Origin: Sulfolobus sp. E5-1-F
GTDB lineage: Archaea; Thermoproteota; Thermoprotei_A; Sulfolobales; Sulfolobaceae
Reading direction: 5' to 3'
Assembly: GCF_009601705.1 (NCBI RefSeq)
Contig: NZ_CP045687.1
Span: 2,020,001-2,084,000, forward strand
Length of the DNA: 64,000 nt
Below, one piece after another: positions 10,426 through 19,665 of this stretch. Within the stretch, counting starts at the first letter, position 1, and each line of letters starts with the position of its first letter. The notes below the pieces were generated by a model, which was not told the origin of the DNA, ran no database searches, and saw only the letters and a program-made list of their open reading frames with translations. A program made the translations under genes and the position numbers.

Positions 10426-11285
10426 GATACCCCTCTTACATAATCAAAAATATCATGAATATCTACATTTATCCCATGTTTTCTAAAAAATATTGTAAGA
10501 TTTGATAAATCTTTTTCTAATCTTTCCTCTGATTTCGTTGCCTGTGTCCAATCAATAATATATGGATTTCCATCTTTGTCTATAAGTACATTATATGGGC
10601 TTAGATCTCCATGTGTTATGTTGCAAATAGTATAGCCTATTCTTATGGTTTCCAAAATCTTTTCAAGGATTTCATCTAAGTTTAGATCTGGATTGGTAAC
10701 TGGTATTTTGTAAAGCTCTATCCCATCTATATATTCCATTGCTACTGCGTTATACTCTACTCCTAATGGCTTAGGGACATAGCCCCCTTCGTTATTTAAA
10801 CATGTAAGAGCCTCATACTCTCTTTTAGCATTCTCCACAGTAATCGAAAGCCAACTTTTCTTTTCTGGGCTTTTTCTAAATTTAACTTTCCTATAACTAT
10901 CCGTGCCAACTCGATGAAACTTAACTACTATTTTGTTATCATTGAAATCGTACCCATAATACACTACGCTTTCTTTTCCTATCCCTATTATCTCCGCTAG
11001 TCTATTTAAGATTTTATTTACATACAGCAATTTTATTCCTAAAATATCTAGGCCAGAAAATGTTAACCTAAAAGATAAATCTGTTGGATTTTTAAAAATA
11101 AGTCTAAGCTCAGATAATTTCATTAAAGATATTTTAAGTTCCTCATCATCCTTAATATCTAATCTTCTCTTTAAGGAATTAAAATTAACGAATTCGTTTT
11201 TATCTCTAAGGCTATATATTGCCTTTAGTAATATATAATCAAAAGGCCCCACGAGTGATGCTTTCTCAGCCAGTGAAAGTCTCAT
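10422..11285 (-). CDS. rio2: RIO2-type serine/threonine kinase
   Basis: A 287-residue atypical protein kinase. The N-terminal winged helix (about residues 1-90) is specific to RIO2. The kinase domain has GIGKESVVYYGYD as nucleotide loop, VVKFHRVGTDSYRKV with the conserved Lys, hinge MEYIDGIELY, catalytic HGDLSPYNVLI and metal-binding IDWTQA. Eukaryotic and archaeal RIO2 act in small-subunit maturation (established knowledge). It lies 19 nt after the NFACT gene and overlaps the DUF460 gene by 4 nt. Confidence 0.95.
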   Translation of the reverse strand: MRLSLAEKASLVGPFDYILLKAIYSLRDKNEFVNFNSLKRRLDIKDDEELKISLMKLSELRLIFKNPTDLSFRLTFSGLDILGIKLLYVNKILNRLAEIIGIGKESVVYYGYDFNDNKIVVKFHRVGTDSYRKVKFRKSPEKKSWLSITVENAKREYEALTCLNNEGGYVPKPLGVEYNAVAMEYIDGIELYKIPVTNPDLNLDEILEKILETIRIGYTICNITHGDLSPYNVLIDKDGNPYIIDWTQATKSEERLEKDLSNLTIFFRKHGINVDIHDIFDYVRGVS

Positions 11286-11304
11286 TCCTATTTTATATTA
11301 GTTT

Positions 11305-13134
11305 TTAACTATTATATGTTATACTTGTCTTAACTATCTTACTCTTACCTGGAATTTTATCTTCAATATCTGATTTTAATACATTTAGCCCTTTTATGTC
11401 TGGTAAAGCCCTACTAAACACTTTTGTAATCTTTTGAGCTATTCTCTCCTTATCGTCATCACCGGGAGCTATAATAACATAGTATTTAGTCTTAACTGAA
11501 ACAGTTTCTTCACTTCCCACGATCACTGATACACTGTTTTCGCTTTGTATGAGGCCAATTGCTAATTGTAGTTTAACGTTTTTTACGAAATTCTTTTTTC
11601 CATATATCATGAATGAACCTTTATTAAGATATTCTCCGCTAGGAGGTGATTTAGAGACTTGATTACCTAAAACCCAAAATACATCAATAGATGCTAAACC
11701 TAATTTCCAGGCTTTTGAATAACTTGCTGCGATAACTGCCGCGTCATAGATATCTTCTTCAAGTACTGTCTTATTATCTTGTGTTATGATAATTGTCGCT
11801 GGAGCACCAGCGATATCGGCATGGAGAAATATATCCTTATCCCTTAGGTATTTTTTTACTATACTTTCATTTTGACTTGCATCTTTTCCTGCAATTATTA
11901 AATATCCATTTCTTGAGATACTCCATCTATATTTTTCATACCATTCTTTTTTCCTTAGCACAAGTTTTATCTCGTTTTGTTTTTCTATTTCTTGTTTTTC
12001 TATTTTCTGCAATTTTTCTTTTAATTCTTCTAAACTTTCAATAGCTCTTTCAATTTTTCTTTTATATTCCTTAGCTTCTTCAAAAAATCTTATTGCGTTT
12101 TTAGTAGCTGAAAGTGATGTATCTAATTCAATTTCAACTCCATCTAGATTAAGCTTTATTTTTTTACTTTTTGATCTATTGTCTAATAATATTTGATCTA
12201 TTTCGTATGACTTGGAAAGTATAATATTGCCCAATTGTCTATAACTTTTTTCTTTATTCTCATAGTCTTTTATACTATCCTCTATTTGTTTAATTGTATT
12301 TATGATCTTCTGTTTCTCCTCTGAGATAACTTTAGAGGATTTTTCAGATAACTCTTTTTGAGAAATAGTATAGAAATAGTCATCTATTGCATCATTAAAT
12401 CTTTGGTATTCTTTGCACCCGTCAAGATGAAAAGGAACTACAGTTGTATCTTCTATAAGGCATGGTTTTATTTCTCCATTTATTAGTGAAAGCTCTAAGT
12501 TCTTTATTTTTTCTCTTATCAAGTTAATATCTGATGTAACGCTTTGTAAGCTAAGATAGTTTATTACTTCTTGTGGAATTCCTAAGGCTTTTGCTATGCT
12601 CCCCTTCTTAATTAATTTTTCTAATTCTTCTTCATTAGGTCTGCTTGCGGGAGGAGGTTTATATGTTTCCCCTATTCTTATGAGTCTATCTTTGAATTCT
12701 TTATATTCGCTTGCAAATAATATTTTATTATTTTTATCTACTATTACCAAAACTCCTCTAGGTAGTAATTCTACTATTATCTTTTTCTCGTCTCTTTTAA
12801 GTTCTAGAATTAATATCCTTTCATTGTTTAATATGTGTATATTTGCAATTATATCTCCCCTAATTAGCTCTCTCAGTGTAGTTATTTTTGTTGAAGAAAT
12901 TTTTGGATAATTATATTTGGTTATGTTTATTCTTTTACCCGGCTCTATTATTAATTCTTGGTCTCTTCCAAAACAGTGTAATTTCAGAATATACATATTT
13001 TCACTATTTTGTACTAAGAAAACATTATCTATTATACATCCTTCTATTGCTTTTTTATTTTCTGTAATCCATGCTATTAAATCAAAGTATGTCATACTGT
13101 TTTTTCTCTGTAATTTTATATTCTGAGAGCTCAT
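11305..13134 (-). CDS. NFACT family protein (Rqc2/RqcH-like)
   Basis: A 609-residue protein with the NFACT layout. The N-terminal domain includes FDLIAWITENKKAIEGCIID, then RGVLVIVDKNNKILFASEY and the KPPPASRP region. A helix-hairpin-helix segment and two long charged helices follow (about residues 250-400). The C-terminal NFACT-R domain has IAGKDASQNESIVKKYL, FLHADIAGAPATII and YGKKNFVKNV. The family binds split large ribosomal subunits carrying peptidyl-tRNA and adds C-terminal tails in bacteria and eukaryotes (established knowledge); archaeal function is less defined. It heads a minus-strand set with RIO2 and DUF460 and is divergent from the small membrane protein at 13173. Confidence 0.93.
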   Translation of the reverse strand: MSSQNIKLQRKNSMTYFDLIAWITENKKAIEGCIIDNVFLVQNSENMYILKLHCFGRDQELIIEPGKRINITKYNYPKISSTKITTLRELIRGDIIANIHILNNERILILELKRDEKKIIVELLPRGVLVIVDKNNKILFASEYKEFKDRLIRIGETYKPPPASRPNEEELEKLIKKGSIAKALGIPQEVINYLSLQSVTSDINLIREKIKNLELSLINGEIKPCLIEDTTVVPFHLDGCKEYQRFNDAIDDYFYTISQKELSEKSSKVISEEKQKIINTIKQIEDSIKDYENKEKSYRQLGNIILSKSYEIDQILLDNRSKSKKIKLNLDGVEIELDTSLSATKNAIRFFEEAKEYKRKIERAIESLEELKEKLQKIEKQEIEKQNEIKLVLRKKEWYEKYRWSISRNGYLIIAGKDASQNESIVKKYLRDKDIFLHADIAGAPATIIITQDNKTVLEEDIYDAAVIAASYSKAWKLGLASIDVFWVLGNQVSKSPPSGEYLNKGSFMIYGKKNFVKNVKLQLAIGLIQSENSVSVIVGSEETVSVKTKYYVIIAPGDDDKERIAQKITKVFSRALPDIKGLNVLKSDIEDKIPGKSKIVKTSITYNS

Positions 13135-13172
13135 TCATTAGACATGTGGAAGTAGAGGATAAAATATTAATT

Positions 13173-13397
13173 ATGCGAGGCATTTTAGGAATCGTAGCTG
13201 GAGGCATCTCGACAATATTTTATTCAGCAATTTATGTCCTTGCAGTAGTAATCTCCTTTTATGTATTCTCAGCTATGCTTTCACTTTTCTTATTTAGAGA
13301 AAAAAAGGCTAGAAATATCTTTGGTAAAGGTACCGGAATATATCTTTCTTCTTGGTTTGTAAGTTTACTATTAATCTATAATCTTGCAATGAGATGA
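13173..13397 (+). CDS. Small two-helix membrane protein, unknown
   Basis: A 74-residue protein from ATG 13173. Two hydrophobic segments (about residues 3-36 and 55-72) flank a short basic loop (FREKKARNIFGKG). The frame is open further upstream, but that part overlaps the NFACT coding start and lacks promoter support. It overlaps the Mut7-C RNase gene by 3 nt (GAG-ATG-AGG read across the TGA), so the two are translationally linked. I do not recognise the family. Confidence 0.65.
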   Translation: MRGILGIVAGGISTIFYSAIYVLAVVISFYVFSAMLSLFLFREKKARNIFGKGTGIYLSSWFVSLLLIYNLAMR

Positions 13398-13924
13398 GGC
13401 TCATGCTAACGCAAAAATTCGTTGTAGATAGTATGCTTGGTAAAATTGCAAGATGGCTAAGGATCATGGGTTATGATACGCTATATAGTAATGATTTCGA
13501 AGATTGGAAGATTCTGAGGATTGCTGAGACACAAAAAAGAATCATTATAACTAGAGATAGAGGTATTTATAACCGCTCTATCAAAAGGGGATTAGTTTGC
13601 ATCCTACTTTCTGCAGATTCTAATATAATACGAGATTTGGCCTTTATTGCATTTAGATCTAAAATTGATTTATCTGTAAATATAAACGCTACTAGATGTC
13701 CTCAGTGTAATTCAGTTTTGAGTAAATTGTCAGAAGGTAAGTGGATGTGTCCTAAATGTAAGAAGGAGTATTGGAAAGGCAGACATTGGAAGACGATTGA
13801 AGAGGTAATAATTAAAGCTAATTCTGAACTACTAAAATTAGAAGGCAAAAATGATTCAAGGGGATCTAGTACAGATACAGGAATTAAACAAAGAGATAGG
13901 ACAGTTACTAATAGAAATAGCTAA
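13394..13924 (+). CDS. Mut7-C RNase domain protein
   Basis: A 176-residue protein. The PIN-like Mut7-C domain begins [20 protein letters not shown] (first catalytic Asp in VDSMLG) and continues [20 protein letters not shown] four-Cys zinc ribbon follows ([17 protein letters not shown]) with the family ending [10 protein letters not shown]. These are predicted RNases (family knowledge). The last 25 residues are low complexity and overlap the AMMECR1 gene by 74 nt, so that tail may not be under selection as protein. Confidence 0.92.
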   Translation: MRLMLTQKFVVDSMLGKIARWLRIMGYDTLYSNDFEDWKILRIAETQKRIIITRDRGIYNRSIKRGLVCILLSADSNIIRDLAFIAFRSKIDLSVNINATRCPQCNSVLSKLSEGKWMCPKCKKEYWKGRHWKTIEEVIIKANSELLKLEGKNDSRGSSTDTGIKQRDRTVTNRNS

Positions 13925-14534
13925 AAAATCCATTAAAGAAGAATTCAAGTTAGACAAGCTAGATTTGAGTAACTATAATAATCCCATTTTAGATAAAAAA
14001 GGTCTAGCTTTTGTAACTTTGGAGAAAATTACGCATAACACGACTTCCTTAAGAGGTTGTATAGGTTATGTTGAAGCAGTTGCTCCTTTGAAGCAGATAG
14101 TTGCGTCTGCAGCTAAAGCTGCTGCTTTTTCAGATCCAAGATTTAATCCACTACAAAAGGACGAATTATCAGAAATTATTATTGAGGTTACAGTTCTAAC
14201 AAAACCAGAAGAGATAAAGGTAGAAAATAGGTGGGATTTACCTAAGATTATAAAAGTCGGAGAGGATGGTTTGATAGTTGAAAAAGGTATTCTCCATAGT
14301 GGTCTTTTACTGCCTCAAGTTCCCATGGAATATTGTTGGGACGAAGAAACGTTCTTAGCAGAAACTTGTATTAAGGCTTCTTTGGAACCAGATTGTTGGT
14401 TAGACAACTCGGTCACAATTAAAAGATTCCATGGAATAATATTTAGAGAGACTAGACCTAATGGAAGCGATATTATAGTGATAGAACCTCGCGATATTAA
14501 ATGTAAATTAAACGAATTACTAAATAACTTCTGA
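13851..14534 (+). CDS. AMMECR1 domain protein
   Basis: A 227-residue protein. The signature is [16 protein letters not shown], followed by [41 protein letters not shown] and EPDCW. These match the AMMECR1 family, a compact alpha-beta fold with an invariant Cys but no proven activity. In archaea it often neighbours MEMO-like or radical-SAM genes, which I do not see here. The only good start is ATG 13851, giving an unusually long 74-nt out-of-frame overlap with the Mut7-C gene; a purine-rich AGAAGG precedes it. Confidence 0.93.
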   Translation: MIQGDLVQIQELNKEIGQLLIEIAKKSIKEEFKLDKLDLSNYNNPILDKKGLAFVTLEKITHNTTSLRGCIGYVEAVAPLKQIVASAAKAAAFSDPRFNPLQKDELSEIIIEVTVLTKPEEIKVENRWDLPKIIKVGEDGLIVEKGILHSGLLLPQVPMEYCWDEETFLAETCIKASLEPDCWLDNSVTIKRFHGIIFRETRPNGSDIIVIEPRDIKCKLNELLNNF

Positions 14535-14681
14535 GGATATTATCAAGTAAGAAAACGAACTTCTTATAATAACTTATACGGTAATTCTCGGAAATAAAAC
14601 TCTTTCTTCCCGAATAAATACTTAAAAAATATAATAACTATAAAGTAGGACGAACGAGATTTAGATAAAAAGCTCAGAAAT

Positions 14682-14692
14682 ACTTTTTTATG
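14682..14692 (+). promoter_or_regulatory. TATA-like box of the disulfide oxidoreductase gene
   Basis: ACTTTTTTATG at 14682-14692 lies about 40 nt before the ATG at 14728. That would give a short leader of about 10-15 nt. The 193-nt gap after AMMECR1 otherwise holds only AT-rich sequence with no gene. Confidence 0.4.
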
Positions 14693-14727
14693 CTAGTAGT
14701 GATATGTTGTATATACGGTGTTAAAGT

Positions 14728-15429
14728 ATGGAACAAGAATATGCCGAACTATTTAGTGATGAAGTTAAAAATGCATTACAAGATGCATTAAAAGATATGA
14801 GAAATCCCGTAGATGTTTATGTCTTCGTAGATAGCGAAGACTCTAATTGTCAATATTGCAGCGTCACTACTAAATTTCTGGAGTTTATCGCTAGTGCTGC
14901 GCCAAAAGATGACAATGGTAGTTTATTAAAGGTTCATATAGTGGATAGAGCAAATCAAAATGACAGAAAAATTTTCGAAGAGTTCCACGTGGAGAGAGTT
15001 CCTACTGTAGCATTTTATAACGGATATATTAGATGGACAGGAGCTCCGTTGGGTGAGGAAATAAGAGCATTAGTTGAGACTATAGTAAGGCTTTCACAAG
15101 GCGAGAGCGGGTTAAGTCAAGAAACCATAGAAGCTATAAAATCTAAACTGAACGGTAAAGTAAAGATAGAAACTGTTGTCACGCCATCTTGTCCATACTG
15201 TCCTTATGCAGCATTAATGGCACATATGGTTGCTTTTGAGGCTTGCAGAGCAGGAAAGTGTAATGTTATATCTGATGTAGTGGAAGCTTATGAAAATCAA
15301 GATATTGCTGAGAAATATCAAGTAATGTCAGTACCATCTATAGCTATAAATGAATCTGTAGAATTTATAGGCGTACCATATGAAGAGAACTTTATCAACG
15401 CAATTTTAGAAAAGCAAAAGATAAGCTGA
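14728..15429 (+). CDS. Protein disulfide oxidoreductase with two thioredoxin folds (PDO)
   Basis: A 233-residue tandem thioredoxin-fold protein. The N-terminal unit has the CxxC motif CQYC (about residue 41); the C-terminal unit has CPYC (about residue 155), each with its cis-Pro (RVPTVAF; SVPSIAI). It forms and isomerises disulfides in the cytosol, where thermophilic crenarchaea are rich in protein disulfides (established knowledge; I recognise the close S. solfataricus SsPDO). A short gap separates it from the coiled-coil RHH gene. Extra Cys occur at ACRAGKC. Confidence 0.95.
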   Translation: MEQEYAELFSDEVKNALQDALKDMRNPVDVYVFVDSEDSNCQYCSVTTKFLEFIASAAPKDDNGSLLKVHIVDRANQNDRKIFEEFHVERVPTVAFYNGYIRWTGAPLGEEIRALVETIVRLSQGESGLSQETIEAIKSKLNGKVKIETVVTPSCPYCPYAALMAHMVAFEACRAGKCNVISDVVEAYENQDIAEKYQVMSVPSIAINESVEFIGVPYEENFINAILEKQKIS

Positions 15430-15473
15430 AACTCTTTTATCACAGTATCTATTAAATATTATAGTAGAGAGTA

Positions 15474-16163
15474 ATGAGGATAATTTCAATAAAGCTAACA
15501 GATGAGGAGTATAAGGAGTTAGAAGAACGGGCGAGAAAAGAAGGTTTCGTTTTAATGAGTGATTTTATTAAATCACTTATTTTCTCTACTTCATCTTATT
15601 CTCATGGTTCTCAAGTAGATAATGCGCAAATTGTATCAAGAATAGAAAAAAAGATGCAAGATATGATTAATCCTTTTACTTCTCAGATTGATGAACTTAA
15701 ACAAAAAATAGCCATATTAACAGAAAGAATAGAGATATTAGAGGAAAAAATAGGCGAAAATAAGGACACTACAAAAGATATAAATAAGAAACCAAAAAAG
15801 ACTTTTGAGTCTAAATCTCTTAATGTAAAATCTGAAAGTCAACACAAGAAGACTGCGATAGATATACTAAGAGATCAAGGTGTGATATATGAATCTGAAT
15901 TGAAGTTGAATAATCCTGATGCGTTTTTTGATAAATTAGAAACTCAAGGAGCAATAGTAATAACAACTGACCCAGAGAGGATAGCGATAGACTCTAATTT
16001 CTATGAGGAATTTAAGAAGAAAATAGGTAGTATTTCTACTTCAGATGAGATAGAAGTTCAAAAATATTTGACAAAACAAGAATATAAGTTGTTCCAGAAA
16101 CTTAGACAATATAGTGTTATATACTTTGATGCTGATAGTAAAAGCTGGAAATTTGTGAGTTAA
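15474..16163 (+). CDS. Ribbon-helix-helix protein with coiled coil and winged-helix-like tail, unknown
   Basis: A 229-residue protein. Residues 1-45 ([20 protein letters not shown] then SDFIKSLI) form a CopG/Arc ribbon-helix-helix unit, a DNA-binding dimer fold. Residues of about 55-100 are a coiled coil with regular heptads. A Lys/Ser-rich linker follows, then about 100 residues ending SKSWKFVS that look like two short helix-strand units ([32 protein letters not shown]). I do not know the family; DNA binding is inference. The final 47 nt overlap the convergent dCTP deaminase gene. Confidence 0.75.
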   Translation: MRIISIKLTDEEYKELEERARKEGFVLMSDFIKSLIFSTSSYSHGSQVDNAQIVSRIEKKMQDMINPFTSQIDELKQKIAILTERIEILEEKIGENKDTTKDINKKPKKTFESKSLNVKSESQHKKTAIDILRDQGVIYESELKLNNPDAFFDKLETQGAIVITTDPERIAIDSNFYEEFKKKIGSISTSDEIEVQKYLTKQEYKLFQKLRQYSVIYFDADSKSWKFVS

Positions 16164-16671
16164 ATCTAGGTAATGTAACTCCTTTTTGTCCTTGGTATTT
16201 TCCTTGATATGGATATTCAACTGGTGTGAGTGTTCTGGCAAAGATTAAGTGAATGAAACGTGTGCCTCTCTTTATTTTTACAGGAAAAGATGAGCCCACT
16301 ACTTCTATTGTTACTTGTCCTTTAAATCCTGCATCAACTATTGTAGGCGGGATAAATAGACCTAATCTGGCGAATGTTGACCGTAGATTCACGAAAGCCA
16401 TAACATCATTATTTAACTCTATATATTCTTCAGTTGTTAGTAGCACATGTTCATAAGGCTGAATTATAAATTCCTCTCCTTTTTCCGTATGGAAGAAAGA
16501 AGGATCAGGATTATCAGGATCAAACACTTTGTCAGTTTTTTTGAATCTAGCTATTTCATTACCTACTCTTAAGTCAACCCCGTTTTCCCTTACTGTGTCA
16601 TTTTTAAGTGGTTCAATTTTTATCCAACTCTTTTCTAAATAATACTTCAAATCCCTATCTGATAGAATCAT
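16117..16671 (-). CDS. dcd: dCTP deaminase
   Basis: A 184-residue dUTPase-fold enzyme converting dCTP to dUTP. It starts [17 protein letters not shown], the usual family N-terminus. Motifs are [24 protein letters not shown] (the S-R pair), [16 protein letters not shown] with the catalytic Glu, and [21 protein letters not shown] chose ATG 16671; the frame is open to 16764 but those residues are atypical, and a TATA-like CTTTATAACT lies about 20 nt upstream of 16671. The C-terminal 15 residues overlap the RHH gene. Confidence 0.95.
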   Translation of the reverse strand: MILSDRDLKYYLEKSWIKIEPLKNDTVRENGVDLRVGNEIARFKKTDKVFDPDNPDPSFFHTEKGEEFIIQPYEHVLLTTEEYIELNNDVMAFVNLRSTFARLGLFIPPTIVDAGFKGQVTIEVVGSSFPVKIKRGTRFIHLIFARTLTPVEYPYQGKYQGQKGVTLPRFNSQISSFYYQHQSI

Positions 16672-16807
16672 ATTAAAAATATTGTAGTTATAAAGGGTTA
16701 AAAACCAGTAGTACCTCCTAATATTTATATTACATACATGTTCAGAGTAACTCTGACTCTTCATTTGAATTCGGTAATTGCCGAGTATTCATCATCCATG
16801 AAATGAT

Positions 16808-16816
16808 TATAAATAA
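16808..16816 (+). promoter_or_regulatory. TATA box of the DNA ligase gene
   Basis: TTATAAATA is centred about 28 nt before ATG 16840, typical spacing for a leaderless crenarchaeal transcript. Confidence 0.65.
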
Positions 16817-16839
16817 CTGCAGATAATATAAATTAATCT

Positions 16840-18645
16840 ATGGAGTTTAAAGTTATTGCCGAATATTTTGATAAATTAGAGAAGATATCCTCAAGGCTCC
16901 AACTTACAGCTTTACTAGCTGATCTTTTAAGCAAAAGCGATAAGGCAGTTATAGATAAGGTAGTTTATATTATACAAGGCAAATTATGGCCTGATTTTTT
17001 AGGTTATCCAGAGCTTGGAATCGGAGAGAAATTCTTAATAAAAGCAATTAGTATAGCTACGAATACAGATGAAAATTCAGTAGAAAATCTCTATAAGTCA
17101 ATAGGTGATCTTGGAGAAGTAGCTCGAAGGTTAAAAAGCAAGCAGCAAAGTACAGGGATTTTAGGTTTTTTGGGTACTTCAAATAAAGAGAGCTTGACGG
17201 TGGATGAAGTTTACTCTACATTATCTAAGGTAGCATTAACAACTGGAGAGGGCAGTAGAGATTTAAAGATAAGATTACTGGCTGGCCTATTAAAAAAGGC
17301 AGATCCATTAGAGGCTAAGTTCCTAGTCAGATTTGTTGAAGGTCGACTTAGAGTTGGTATAGGAGATGCAACAGTCTTAGATGCTATGGCAATAGCTTTT
17401 GGCGGGGGGCAGTCCGCATCAGAAATAGTTGAAAGAGCGTATAATCTCAGGGCGGATTTGGGAAACATTGCAAAAATTATAGTAGAGAAGGGAATTGAAG
17501 CATTAAAGACTCTAAAGCCGGAAGTCGGAATACCAATTAGGCCGATGCTAGCTGAAAGATTATCGAACCCCGAAGAAATATTAAAGAAAGTAGGTGGGAA
17601 TGCATTAGTTGATTATAAATATGATGGAGAGAGGGCGCAAATACACAAAAAAGGAGACAAAATTTTTATATTTTCTAGAAGATTAGAGAACATTACTTCG
17701 CAGTATCCAGATGTAGTAGACTACATTAACAGATATGTTGAAGGCAAAGAGTTCATTATAGAAGGAGAAATAGTGGCTATAGATCCAGAAAGCGGCGAGA
17801 TGAGATCATTTCAAGAGTTAATGCACAGAAAGAGAAAGTCAGATATTTATGAAGCAATTAAGGAATATCCAGTAAACGTATTTCTCTTTGATTTAATGTA
17901 TTATGAAGATGTAGATTATACTACAAAGCCGTTGGAAGTTAGGAGAAAATTGTTAGAAAGTATTGTAAAACCAAACGATTATGTAAAAATAGCTCACCAT
18001 ATTCAAGTTAATAATGTAGAGGATCTTAAATCCTTCTTCTATCGAGCAATATCCGAGGGTGGAGAGGGAGTGATGGTGAAGGCAATTGGAAAAGATGCAA
18101 TATATCAAGCCGGTGCTAGGGGTTGGTTATGGATAAAGCTTAAACGTGATTATCAAAGCGAGATGGCTGATACAGTTGATCTGGTAGTTGTTGGTGGTTT
18201 CTATGGGAAGGGTAAAAGAGGCGGTAAGATAAGCTCGCTATTGATGGCTGCATATAATCCTAAGACTGATACTTTCGAATCTGTTTGCAAGGTGGCTAGT
18301 GGATTTTCGGACGAGCAACTTGACGAGTTACAAAAGAAGTTAATGGAAATAAAGAGGGATATAAAGCATCCTAGAGTTAATTCTAAGATGGAACCAGATA
18401 TATGGGTAGAGCCAGTTTATGTAGCGGAAATAATTGGAGCGGAGATAACAATATCTCCTTTACATACTTGTTGCCAAGACGTCATAGAGAAGGATGCTGG
18501 TTTATCTATAAGATTTCCTCGATTTATAAGATGGAGAGATGATAAAAGTCCAGAAGACGCTACAACAACTGATGAGATACTTGAAATGTACAACAAGCAA
18601 CCTAAGAAGAAAATTGAATCGCCATCTATAGACGAGAGCGTTTAA
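16840..18645 (+). CDS. lig: ATP-dependent DNA ligase
   Basis: A 601-residue replicative ligase, nearly identical by memory to the structurally studied S. solfataricus enzyme. The N-terminal DNA-binding domain spans about residues 1-225. The adenylation domain has the nucleophile Lys260 in [10 protein letters not shown], then [33 protein letters not shown] and WIKLKRDY. The OB domain follows. The C-terminus is Lys-rich (QPKKKIESP). It seals nicks in replication and repair and acts with PCNA and FEN1, whose gene lies at 29.8 kb. It is followed after 30 nt by a beta-CASP nuclease-like gene. Confidence 0.98.
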   Translation: MEFKVIAEYFDKLEKISSRLQLTALLADLLSKSDKAVIDKVVYIIQGKLWPDFLGYPELGIGEKFLIKAISIATNTDENSVENLYKSIGDLGEVARRLKSKQQSTGILGFLGTSNKESLTVDEVYSTLSKVALTTGEGSRDLKIRLLAGLLKKADPLEAKFLVRFVEGRLRVGIGDATVLDAMAIAFGGGQSASEIVERAYNLRADLGNIAKIIVEKGIEALKTLKPEVGIPIRPMLAERLSNPEEILKKVGGNALVDYKYDGERAQIHKKGDKIFIFSRRLENITSQYPDVVDYINRYVEGKEFIIEGEIVAIDPESGEMRSFQELMHRKRKSDIYEAIKEYPVNVFLFDLMYYEDVDYTTKPLEVRRKLLESIVKPNDYVKIAHHIQVNNVEDLKSFFYRAISEGGEGVMVKAIGKDAIYQAGARGWLWIKLKRDYQSEMADTVDLVVVGGFYGKGKRGGKISSLLMAAYNPKTDTFESVCKVASGFSDEQLDELQKKLMEIKRDIKHPRVNSKMEPDIWVEPVYVAEIIGAEITISPLHTCCQDVIEKDAGLSIRFPRFIRWRDDKSPEDATTTDEILEMYNKQPKKKIESPSIDESV

Positions 18646-18675
18646 AATATATCGGGGCTCTGCAAATGTTATTAT

Positions 18676-19662
18676 GTGCAAAATCTTGTAAAGATACTTC
18701 CTAACGGCGCTATCTTGATCGGTGAAAAATTTACTGTAGATGGACATTATGAACGTCCATTCCGGGTTGTTACACATTTTCATGCTGATCATATAACGGG
18801 ACTTGAGAAAAGTATTTCCATTTGTGATGGCATAATTGCAACACCTATTACGTTAGAGATATTAAATCTGGATTACGCTATACCACCAAGAAAGGCATTT
18901 GGTTTAAATTATGATATAAAAATGACTATTGATGATGAGACTATTGTGCTAAAAAAGTCAGATCATGTGATAGGTTCTGCGCAAGTTCTTATTACACTCA
19001 AAAACGGTTTAGAAATAGGGTATACCGGTGATTTTAAGAATCCAGATAAAGGTACTCCAATACTTCATCCAGATATTTTAATAATTGAAGCTACGTATGG
19101 TAGGCCAGATTTCAGAAGACCTTTTAAAGATGATGTGGAGAGTTTATTTGCAGATTATGTTAGAGATGCGCTTATAAGTGGCCCAGTGAGAATTTACGGC
19201 TATCATGGGAAATTGCAAGAGATAATGATCAGTTTAAGAAAAATGGGTATCGATGCTCCTTTTATAGTAGGTGGTAAAATCTCCAAGATGACAAATATTG
19301 CAATAAAGTATGGCTATAATATAAGTCAAGTTTTTGATGAAAGTCAAACTGAAGCTAAAGAAATAATGCGTGATAATTGGTATATTTCTTTTTCTCATTA
19401 TAATGAATTCAAACGAAGAAATGGTAAATACTTCAATTTTTTGTTAAGTGGATGGGAATTTAGGGATGTGGTGAAAAAGATTGATGAAAAGTCATATACT
19501 GTATCGTTTAGTGACCATGCTGATTTCGATGATCTTATATATTACGTAGAAAAAACTTCTGCAAAGTATATCATAACTGATAGCGGAAGGAGAAGCTATG
19601 GTAAAGAGTTAGCTGAATATATTTCCAAAAAATTAGGTAAAATAGCGATTAATATGCCATAA
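18676..19662 (+). CDS. Metallo-beta-lactamase/beta-CASP nuclease-like protein, ligase-adjacent
   Basis: A 328-residue protein. The metal-binding motif is THFHADHITG near residue 40. KSDHVIGSAQVLI and GYTGDFKNPD supply later ligands. YISFSHYNEF and SFSDHADFDDLIYYVE match the C-terminal beta-CASP His motifs. The start is GTG 18676. It resembles the mRNA-end-processing-like exonucleases often encoded beside DNA ligases in bacteria. It lies 30 nt after the ligase gene on the same strand, which supports a repair role (inference); RNA processing remains possible. Confidence 0.82.
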   Translation: MQNLVKILPNGAILIGEKFTVDGHYERPFRVVTHFHADHITGLEKSISICDGIIATPITLEILNLDYAIPPRKAFGLNYDIKMTIDDETIVLKKSDHVIGSAQVLITLKNGLEIGYTGDFKNPDKGTPILHPDILIIEATYGRPDFRRPFKDDVESLFADYVRDALISGPVRIYGYHGKLQEIMISLRKMGIDAPFIVGGKISKMTNIAIKYGYNISQVFDESQTEAKEIMRDNWYISFSHYNEFKRRNGKYFNFLLSGWEFRDVVKKIDEKSYTVSFSDHADFDDLIYYVEKTSAKYIITDSGRRSYGKELAEYISKKLGKIAINMP

Positions 19663-19665
19663 AAA

